A stretch of DNA of 11,510 bases, from contig PXAQ01000129.1 of assembly GCA_003567095.1 (NCBI GenBank), forward strand, positions 1-11,510. The letters are read 5' to 3'. This stretch comes from Phycisphaerae bacterium. GTDB taxonomy: Bacteria; Planctomycetota; Phycisphaerae; Sedimentisphaerales; Anaerohalosphaeraceae. Under the pieces are notes generated by a model. The model ran no database searches. It worked only from the letters and a program-made list of their open reading frames with translations, and was not told the origin of the DNA. The position numbers and the translations under genes are program-made. Numbering within the stretch: position 1 is the first letter of the stretch; every line of letters starts with the position of its first letter. Below are positions 6,690 through 11,510 of this stretch, one piece after another.

Positions 6690-7109
6690 ATGTTTACATC
6701 GGTAAGACGACAAAGACAGGCATCGCGCACGATGCCGGCAATCAACATCGCTCCGCTGATCGATGTGGTGTTTATTTTACTGATCTTTTTTCTGGTCACC
6801 AGCACGTTTGTGCGGGATCGCGGCGTTGAGGTAACGCGCCCGCAGGCCGCCGCGGCGCAAACACTGGAGCCGCTGTCGCTGCGTGTCAGCATCACCGCCG
6901 CCGGGACGATTTATGTGGACGGACAGCCAATTGAGGTGGCGCAATTGCGGGATCGCGCCGCCGGTTATGCACGCACTGCCGACCGGCCTTCGGCGGTGCT
7001 GATACCCGACGAACAGACCTCTTCCGGACGGCTCATTGAGGTGCTGGATGCCGTCAAGACAGCCGGTGTGCAGGATATTGCGGTGGCCACACGGGAGCGA
7101 CAGCAATGA
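6690..7109 (+). CDS. exbD: ExbD energy-transducing membrane protein
   Basis: A 139-residue protein: a short cytoplasmic N-terminus, one membrane helix (about 18-42, beginning INIAPLIDVVFILLIFFLVT) and a periplasmic domain (about 60-135). Asp25 in PLIDVVFILLIFFLV matches the proton-carrying Asp25 of E. coli ExbD in motif and, by coincidence of length, in number. The periplasmic part ends with RLIEVLDAVKTAGVQDIAVAT, the usual ExbD/TolR finish. It lies 20 bases after exbB, with CAGGG (6676-6680) upstream of the ATG, and overlaps tonB by four bases (ATGA). Together with ExbB and TtpC it makes the proton-driven motor for TonB. Confidence 0.94.
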   Translation: MFTSVRRQRQASRTMPAINIAPLIDVVFILLIFFLVTSTFVRDRGVEVTRPQAAAAQTLEPLSLRVSITAAGTIYVDGQPIEVAQLRDRAAGYARTADRPSAVLIPDEQTSSGRLIEVLDAVKTAGVQDIAVATRERQQ

Positions 7110-7786
7110 ACACAGTCCAAGTCAAACGTATGTTTGTCGTCTGCGTTACGGCCATCGCGGCCAACATCGTTCTGCTGACGGCCCTGGGCTTGATGAATCG
7201 CTCCCGGCCCATTGCCGCGCCGTCCGTTCGGCCGCTGCAGGTGCGATGGGAACGGCGGCCGGAAATGTCCGCTGCCCCTGCGCCCGCCGAGCCGACGACG
7301 GTCGAACAGACGCCGCTGCCAATACCGGAGGTTGCGGTCGATTTGCCGCTGCCAAGCATCCAGCCGCTTGAACTTCCCGCGGCAACATTTGAGGCTACGG
7401 TGCGGATTGCCCGTCCATCGGTCCGCCATGAGCCGCTTCCGCAAGCCGTCGCAGAAAAGCCCTCCGCACAGTCTGCGCCAGTTGCCGGACCGATGGGTGA
7501 GACAGAAGTGGATGTACCGCCGCGACCGATACACGACCCGCAGCCGGCCTATCCGTCAACGGCGATTCGACGCAGAATCGAAGGCCATGTGAGGGTGGAT
7601 TTGCTGGTGGATCTGGAAGGTAACGTAGCCCAACTGCGGATTGCCGACCGTTCGGGACCGCCATCGTTTGAACAGTCCGTCCGGCAGACCGTCTTGAGTG
7701 ACTGGCGGTTCGAGCCGGGCCGCCACCAGGACCAGCCGGTACTGACCTGGGTCAGTCGGCGTATTTATTTCAGGATACAGCAATGA
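7106..7786 (+). CDS. tonB: TonB energy transducer
   Basis: A 226-residue protein. An N-terminal membrane anchor (10-29, FVVCVTAIAANIVLLTALGL) is followed by a proline-rich periplasm-spanning segment (about 40-145) and a TonB C-terminal domain (146-226) with YPSTAIRRRIEGHVRVDLLV, G-N-V and FEQSVRQTVLSDWRFEPG. The C-terminal domain would bind TonB boxes such as that of the upstream receptor. E. coli TonB has a functionally important S16xxxH20 pair in its anchor. Here the only strongly polar residue in the helix core is N20, with A16 in place of the serine. The ribosome-binding site GGGAG (7093-7097) lies inside exbD. Stop and start overlap (ATGA) with the TPR gene. The linker is Pro-rich with few Lys-Pro repeats, closer to TonB2 than to classical TonB1. 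Confidence 0.92.
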   Translation: MNTVQVKRMFVVCVTAIAANIVLLTALGLMNRSRPIAAPSVRPLQVRWERRPEMSAAPAPAEPTTVEQTPLPIPEVAVDLPLPSIQPLELPAATFEATVRIARPSVRHEPLPQAVAEKPSAQSAPVAGPMGETEVDVPPRPIHDPQPAYPSTAIRRRIEGHVRVDLLVDLEGNVAQLRIADRSGPPSFEQSVRQTVLSDWRFEPGRHQDQPVLTWVSRRIYFRIQQ

Positions 7787-8931
7787 TTCAAAAAGTATTG
7801 TTTTCCGTCTTTATCGTTTGTATGTTCGGGATGTTTTCAGGTGAAAGCCGCGCATTCGAGCGACAGTACAATGCCGCCGGACAGGCGTTTTCCGAGGGTC
7901 GCTATGAGCAGGCGGTACAAGTGCTTGAAGACGTGTTGTCTGACCACCCCCAAGCGGCCGAGGCGCACCTGCTTTTGGGACACAGTTATCATGAGCTTGA
8001 GCACTGGACACAGGCACGCGCGGCATACGGGCGCGCGATGGAGCTGGGTCGGCTGGATACGGCGATGCTGGCGCGACTGTCGCGGATTGATGAACGCAAC
8101 GGTCATTCTGTCGCGGCAATGACGGCACTGAATCTGCTATTATTGATTTCACCGGAGCAGATGGATGTAATGTTGGCGACGGCACAGAAATACATCAATC
8201 TGGGGTTTGATGAACCGGCCGAGCGGCTTTATCAACAGGCTGTGACAATGCAGCCGAGCAAAGCGGATGGTTATCTGCGGCTGGCCAACCAACGGCTGAG
8301 ACGCGAGCAATGGGCTGATGCCGTGATTCCGCTGACGGCGGCGTACTATCTGGAACAGAATAATCCTGACCAGGCACAACGAATCGGTGACGTCTGCCTC
8401 CGCGCCGATCAGCCGCAAGCCGCGGCACAATGGTACCGGCGAGCCATTGACGACGGCTTGGATACGGGCGATCTCTATCTGAAACTGGCCCAGGCACACT
8501 TCAGATCCGGGCTGGACGACAAGGCCAAAGCCGCCGCTCAACATGCCGCTGAGCTATCGGATGCAGACACGGCCGGCCGAGCTTATCTGCTGCTGGGCCA
8601 ATTGGCACAAGACCAGGCGGACGTACAGCAAGCGGCCGTCTATTGGCAAAAAGCCGCTGAGCACCTTGAACTGCCGACACAAATTCAATTATATCTTGGC
8701 ACGTTTGCTTATCGCCAACATGATTATGCCCTGGCGGCAAAACACTTACAGGCCGCCTATGACACCGGCGACAATTCCCAAAGCACATTTCGGCTGTTGA
8801 TATCCAGTTATTTGCACTCGCAGAGCCTTGATGATGCCCGGGAAATGATGCACCAATACATTGAATACAATGGGATCGACGCTTTGATAACCGAATTGTT
8901 GGAACATGCCGTTTGGGAAATTTCTGATTAG
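7783..8931 (+). CDS. Periplasmic TPR-repeat protein closing the TonB2-type operon
   Basis: A 382-residue protein. A signal peptide (1-24, cleavage after SRA) is followed by tandem tetratricopeptide-like repeats over most of the length. Examples are AAGQAFSEGRYEQAVQVLED (about 31-50), AHLLLGHSYHELEHWTQARA (about 61-80), AERLYQQAVTMQPSKADGYL (residues about 146-165) and YLGTFAYRQHDYALAAKHLQ (near 306-325). TPR folds are protein-binding scaffolds. A secreted TPR protein directly after tonB is a recurring feature of TtpC-containing operons, where it probably helps assemble or position the transport complex in the envelope. It starts in an ATGA overlap with tonB, with CAGGA just upstream. No enzymatic motif is seen. 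The fold is confident; the partner is inferred from context. Confidence 0.87.
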   Translation: MIQKVLFSVFIVCMFGMFSGESRAFERQYNAAGQAFSEGRYEQAVQVLEDVLSDHPQAAEAHLLLGHSYHELEHWTQARAAYGRAMELGRLDTAMLARLSRIDERNGHSVAAMTALNLLLLISPEQMDVMLATAQKYINLGFDEPAERLYQQAVTMQPSKADGYLRLANQRLRREQWADAVIPLTAAYYLEQNNPDQAQRIGDVCLRADQPQAAAQWYRRAIDDGLDTGDLYLKLAQAHFRSGLDDKAKAAAQHAAELSDADTAGRAYLLLGQLAQDQADVQQAAVYWQKAAEHLELPTQIQLYLGTFAYRQHDYALAAKHLQAAYDTGDNSQSTFRLLISSYLHSQSLDDAREMMHQYIEYNGIDALITELLEHAVWEISD

Positions 8932-9207
8932 ATTTTGAATTACTAAGGAGAGTATGGTTTATTGAACACTCGCTATCATCAAAAGTATCAGATAGACTGA
9001 AATATGGTATTTAAGACCAGTCCACTGTTCAATAAATAGTGCTCCCGGTAGTAACAACATACCCGTTTACACAGAAGTTATCGGACGGACGGCAACGTAC
9101 TCTTAAATCGTAAAAAATTTAGATGCGTTTGCCCTGATTTTCGCCCTCCCGATTCAAATACCTATGCCGCTTAGTCCTGTATGCACGACCGCCAAGATGC
9201 TTTTATA
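8932..9207. other. AT-rich intergenic stretch without a convincing gene
   Basis: Between the TPR stop and the promoter of the ACT-domain gene all frames are short or shadowed. It contains a strong Shine-Dalgarno-like TAAGGAG (8944-8950), followed three bases later by a three-codon frame ATG-GTT-TAT-TGA, then the inverted repeat at 8958-9036. The rest (9040-9207) includes GGACGGACGG and TAAAAAATTTA but nothing I can assign. No classical GC-stem-plus-T-run terminator for the long operon is seen here. Confidence 0.6.
8958..9036. repeat. 11-bp perfect inverted repeat enclosing two smaller hairpins; possible structured RNA
   Basis: Outer arms TTTATTGAACA (8958-8968) and TGTTCAATAAA (9026-9036) are perfect complements. 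The 57-base interior can form CTATC/GATAG (8973-8977 with 8991-8995) and ACTG/CAGT (8996-8999 with 9018-9021), the latter enclosing AAATA/TATTT (9000-9004 with 9008-9012). This gives a three-way-junction shape. It could be the 3' structure of the operon transcript, a small RNA, or a very short mobile-element relic. No target-site duplication or T-run is evident. The pairing is seen directly; the function is unknown. Confidence 0.5.
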
Positions 9208-9236
9208 TTGCGTCCCGCCCTTTGTGTCGGTAAGAT
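9208..9236 (+). promoter_or_regulatory. Probable sigma70-type promoter of the ACT-domain gene
   Basis: TTGCGT (9208-9213) and TAAGAT (9231-9236) are separated by 17 bases. The predicted start at about 9243 would leave a leader of about 30 bases with the AGGAAA ribosome-binding site. Consensus match only. Confidence 0.5.
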
Positions 9237-9260
9237 AACCTCCATAACATCATAATGATC

Positions 9261-9266
9261 AGGAAA
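9261..9266 (+). promoter_or_regulatory. Ribosome-binding site selecting the ACT-domain start
   Basis: AGGAAA is 6 bases before the ATG at 9273. An in-frame ATG at 9255 lies upstream of this site and has no ribosome-binding sequence of its own, so 9273 is preferred. Confidence 0.65.
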
Positions 9267-9272
9267 TGCTCA

Positions 9273-9572
9273 ATGACGCAAACACAGAACAAAAAGGCGC
9301 GGCAGATTTGTATTGTCACCGTCACCGGAAAGGACAAGGTCGGCATCATCGCCCGCATCAGCAACGCGATGGCCAGGGCCAATGTCAACATTCTCGATGT
9401 CAGCCAGCGGATTATGGAAGAGTACTTCGTGATGACGATGGCCTGCGATATCACCGAGGCAACCGCCGACATGGACAGGCTGCACAAACAGCTCTCACGC
9501 ATTGCCGGCCAGATGGAGCTGAACATCACCTTCCAGCACGAAAACATCTTCAAAGCGATGCATCGCGTATAG
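9273..9572 (+). CDS. ACT-domain protein, UPF0237 family
   Basis: A 99-residue protein that is a single ACT domain. After a basic leader comes the first beta strand, ICIVTVTGKDKVGIIARISN, with the GKDKVGIIA loop where ACT domains bind small ligands such as amino acids. Then come NVNILDVSQRIMEEYFVMTM and the C-terminal ITFQHENIFKAMHRV. The pair ILDxSQ...EYFxM and the tail QHEnIFkaMHRv are typical of UPF0237. The family is small, widespread and poorly characterised; a role in sensing a metabolite is inferred from the fold only. It has its own likely promoter and a terminator directly after its stop, so it appears monocistronic and unrelated to the TonB operon. Confidence 0.93.
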   Translation: MTQTQNKKARQICIVTVTGKDKVGIIARISNAMARANVNILDVSQRIMEEYFVMTMACDITEATADMDRLHKQLSRIAGQMELNITFQHENIFKAMHRV

Positions 9573-9582
9573 TGTCAAAAAC

Positions 9583-9623
9583 AAAGCCGCCGAGCGAATC
9601 GTTAATCCGCCCGGCGACTTTTT
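9583..9623. terminator. Bidirectional intrinsic terminator between convergent genes
   Basis: A 14-position stem with two mismatches (9583-9596 pairing with 9608-9621) and an 11-base loop is followed on the + strand by TTTTT (9619-9623). On the - strand the same stem runs into TTTGTTTTTG. It lies between the stops of the ACT-domain gene (9572) and the FKBP gene (9633), so it can end both transcripts. Confidence 0.85.
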
Positions 9624-9632
9624 CGCTCTGAT

Positions 9633-10064
9633 TTAGGAAGCGATTTCCACCAGCGTGATATCAAACGTCAAATCTTCGCCGGCCAGGGCATGATTGGTGT
9701 CAAGTTTGACAGTCTGCTCATCCATCTCGGCGACTTTGACCAGCATTCGCTGGCCGTCGCTGGCGCCAACCTCGATGGTATCGCCGACCTTCAGCTCCAT
9801 ATCCGGCGGCACCTGCTCCCGGCTGACCGGCACAACGCGCTCCTCCTGACGCGGGCCGTAAGCGTCTTCGGCGGGGATGGTAATCGTCTTGGATTCATTG
9901 ACTTCCATCCCCACGGGCGCTTTTTCAAAATCGGGAATCAATTGCCCTTCGCCGATGGTGTACTCGATCGGTTCGCGCTCGACGGAGCTGTCAAATACCG
10001 TGCCGTCATCGAGCTTGCCGGTATAGTGGACCTTGACTACATCTCCGGTTTTTGCTTTTGCCAT
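9633..10064 (-). CDS. FKBP-type peptidyl-prolyl cis-trans isomerase, SlyD-like
   Basis: A 143-residue protein. The FKBP core starts with GDVVKVHYTGKLDDGTVFDSS (about 7-27) and GEGQLIPDFEKAPVGM. An insert-in-flap region (IPAEDAYGPRQEERVVPVSR to about residue 125) is characteristic of the SlyD subgroup and gives chaperone activity. The domain closes with DTNHALAGEDLTFDITLVEI. It lacks the His/Cys-rich metal-binding tail of E. coli SlyD, so a nickel role is unlikely. No signal peptide is present, so it should be a cytoplasmic folding helper. On the coding strand GAAAGGAAC (10072-10079) is the ribosome-binding site. It is 182 bases downstream of hisD in the same direction and has its own candidate promoter. 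Confidence 0.93.
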   Translation of the reverse strand: MAKAKTGDVVKVHYTGKLDDGTVFDSSVEREPIEYTIGEGQLIPDFEKAPVGMEVNESKTITIPAEDAYGPRQEERVVPVSREQVPPDMELKVGDTIEVGASDGQRMLVKVAEMDEQTVKLDTNHALAGEDLTFDITLVEIAS

Positions 10065-10104
10065 AACTGCGTTCCTTTCTGATTAGAATCCATTTACACG
10101 TTTC

Positions 10105-10133
10105 AGTATGGGCCAATGGAAAAGCAATTGCAA
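10105..10133 (-). promoter_or_regulatory. Candidate promoter of the FKBP gene
   Basis: On the - strand TTGCAA (10128-10133) and CATACT (10105-10110) are spaced by 17 bases, about 40 bases before the start codon. Each box matches four of six consensus bases. Confidence 0.4.
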
Positions 10134-10177
10134 AGGGTTTTTGATATTTTTCGGGACGAGCTATAGCTGATATAAAA

Positions 10178-10241
10178 CCGTCAGTTTGTCAGCATATCAA
10201 GATGCCGTACCACGGCCCAAAAACGCGGCACATGTTGACGG
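10178..10241 (-). terminator. Possible weak terminator after hisD
   Basis: Read on the - strand, CCGTCA (10236-10241) can pair with TGACGG (10178-10183), and TTTTAT follows. The interior contains GCCGT/ACGGC (10204-10208 with 10212-10216). The large loop makes this a weak candidate, offered because no better terminator is visible after hisD. Confidence 0.25.
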
Positions 10242-10246
10242 TGGGT

Positions 10247-11510
10247 TTATTCGAGACGTTGTTGGACGCTTTTGGCGTGAGCATCAAGGCCCTCAACCGA
10301 GGCGAGGCGCACAATATCGTCGGCCGCGCCGGCGAGCCGGTCGCGGGAGTATTCCAGGATGCTGGTGGACTTGACAAAATCATTGCTGGTGACCGCGCTG
10401 AAGTATTTGCTGCTCTGGCGTGTCGGCAGGGTATGGCTGGGCCCGGCCCAATAATCGCCGACCGCCACCGGCGTATACGGCCCGATGAACAGTGCACCGG
10501 CGTTGGTCAGCCGCGCAGCGACGGCCCGGCTGTCACCGCCGCACTGAACCTGCAGGTGCTCGGCGGCAAAATCGTTGGCCCAGTCAATCACCGCCTCCAT
10601 CGTGTCAAAGACCACGATGCCGCTGTAGGCCTTCAGGCAGCGTGCCGCAGCTTCGGCGCGATCCAGTTGCGGCGTCTGTTTTTCCAGTTCCGCCAGTACC
10701 GCACGGGCAAGGGCCAGCGAATCGGTCACCACGATACCGGCGCCGGGATCGTGCTCGGCCTGACTGAGCATATCGGCCGCGACCCATGCGGGATTGGCCT
10801 GATCGTTGGCGACGATCAACACATCGCTCGGTCCGGCAAACGAGTCCATATCCACCAGCCCGAAGACTTCTTTTTTGGCAAGCTGGACCACGTCGTGGCC
10901 GGGGCCGACGATCTTATCGACGGTGCCGATGGTTTCCGTGCCCCAAGCCAGCGCCGCCACCGCCTGGGCCCCGCCGAGACGATACACCTCGGTAATACCC
11001 AGCTCAAAACACAACCCCAGAATCACCGGATGAATACCCCCCTCGTATCGCGGCGGCGATATCACGACAAGCTCTTTGACGCCGGCGACCTGCGCGGGAA
11101 TCGCAGTCATCATCACCGTACTGGGCAGCGGCGCGCTGGCACCTGGAATACACAGCCCCACACGTTTGAGCGGCGTGTAGCGGATGCCGGGGTGGGTATT
11201 TTTATCGCCGATGAAGATCTCAGACTGATAAGCGGTGATGTTGGCAATCGCCTTGCGCAGCGTCGCCAGCAGCGTTGCGTCCATTTGGCTGTGCGCCGTC
11301 TTGAGGGCCTCGGCCGGAATGCGAAACTGCTCGGGCTCCAACGCGATCTTGTCAAACCGCTCGGTATACTCAGCCACCGCCGCATCGCCGCGCCGCCCGA
11401 CGTCGGCGACAATCTGCCGCACCGTCTCGGCAAGCTCGGCGCGATCCTGTAAAAACGCGCTCATCGAATGCTCGCGCCGAAGCCGCCGCATCGTCGTCTC
11501 AAAACCCGGC
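10247..11510 (-). CDS. hisD: Histidinol dehydrogenase (5' end beyond the window)
   Basis: HisD carries out the last two oxidations of histidine synthesis, histidinol to histidine, with NAD+ and zinc in the cytoplasm. Seen here are [20 protein letters not shown], the zinc-ligand stretch [11 protein letters not shown], the catalytic Glu-His in [29 protein letters not shown] and the C-terminal [12 protein letters not shown] histidine. All expected key residues are therefore present. An ATG at 11489-11491 would give 414 residues. However, the frame stays open to the window edge and reads PGFETT just before it, resembling the usual HisD N-terminus (often DPGFE followed by an Arg-rich helix). The real start is therefore probably a little outside the window, for a normal length of about 430. 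No other his genes are visible. Confidence 0.95.
   Translation of the reverse strand, partial: PGFETTMRRLRREHSMSAFLQDRAELAETVRQIVADVGRRGDAAVAEYTERFDKIALEPEQFRIPAEALKTAHSQMDATLLATLRKAIANITAYQSEIFIGDKNTHPGIRYTPLKRVGLCIPGASAPLPSTVMMTAIPAQVAGVKELVVISPPRYEGGIHPVILGLCFELGITEVYRLGGAQAVAALAWGTETIGTVDKIVGPGHDVVQLAKKEVFGLVDMDSFAGPSDVLIVANDQANPAWVAADMLSQAEHDPGAGIVVTDSLALARAVLAELEKQTPQLDRAEAAARCLKAYSGIVVFDTMEAVIDWANDFAAEHLQVQCGGDSRAVAARLTNAGALFIGPYTPVAVGDYWAGPSHTLPTRQSSKYFSAVTSNDFVKSTSILEYSRDRLAGAADDIVRLASVEGLDAHAKSVQQRLE

Noticed and set aside
10160..10169. AGCTATAGCT palindrome before the FKBP gene
   Set aside because: A 10-bp palindrome alone is not rare and does not overlap the candidate promoter boxes; no regulator can be suggested.
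10202..11452. 416-codon + strand frame opposite hisD
   Set aside because: hisD is unmistakable on the - strand with all catalytic motifs. The antisense frame is a long GC-rich shadow with low-complexity composition.
1..11510. CRISPR arrays, tRNA or rRNA genes, insertion-sequence transposases
   Set aside because: No regularly spaced repeats, cloverleaf-like segments, ribosomal RNA motifs or transposase signatures were found on either strand.

Overview
The window reads as chromosomal DNA from a Gram-negative (diderm) bacterium. It encodes an outer-membrane TonB-dependent receptor, a complete TonB energising system, a lipoprotein, and the C-terminus of an RND efflux pump. Coding sequence is moderately GC-rich, while the gaps at about 376-597 and 8932-9254 are clearly AT-richer. 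The style of the CusA-like tail, the six-gene TonB2-type operon and the accompanying housekeeping genes would fit Planctomycetota (Phycisphaerae-like) or a proteobacterium. This placement is a weak guess.

Layout on the + strand. Positions 1-375 are the C-terminal end of a CusA/CzcA-type RND pump. After an AT-rich gap with a strong sigma70-like promoter overlapped by a perfect 7-bp-arm palindrome (598-617) comes a run of nine co-directional genes from 619 to 8931. They are a DtxR/MntR-family metal regulator with an unusual cysteine-rich tail, a HemP-like small protein, a FecA-like TonB-dependent receptor, a DUF3450-like lipoprotein, a TtpC-type long ExbB, a short ExbB, ExbD, TonB and a TPR protein. 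Most joints from the lipoprotein onward are 4-base ATGA overlaps, so the energising module is almost certainly one operon. The regulator and receptor lie immediately upstream with small gaps.

From 8932 to 9254 there is no convincing gene. This stretch holds a notable inverted repeat (11-bp perfect arms, 8958-9036) that could fold into a branched RNA, and a likely promoter for the next gene. A UPF0237 ACT-domain protein follows (9273-9572, + strand) and ends at a bidirectional terminator shared with a convergent SlyD-like FKBP prolyl isomerase (9633-10064, - strand). The right end is hisD on the - strand (10247 to the window edge). Its reading frame stays open through the edge, so its start probably lies outside the window.

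How the genes work together (inference): the regulator senses a metal, probably iron or manganese, and represses its own promoter and perhaps the genes behind it. The receptor takes a metal chelate across the outer membrane. ExbB, ExbD and TtpC convert proton-motive force into motion of TonB, which drives the receptor. The lipoprotein and TPR protein are periplasmic or envelope accessories of the TtpC-type system. The features most worth a second look are the regulator's altered metal site and cysteine tail, its apparently leaderless start inside its own operator region, the distribution of key residues between the two ExbB paralogues, a natural Asn in the TonB anchor, and the structured 79-nt element after the operon.
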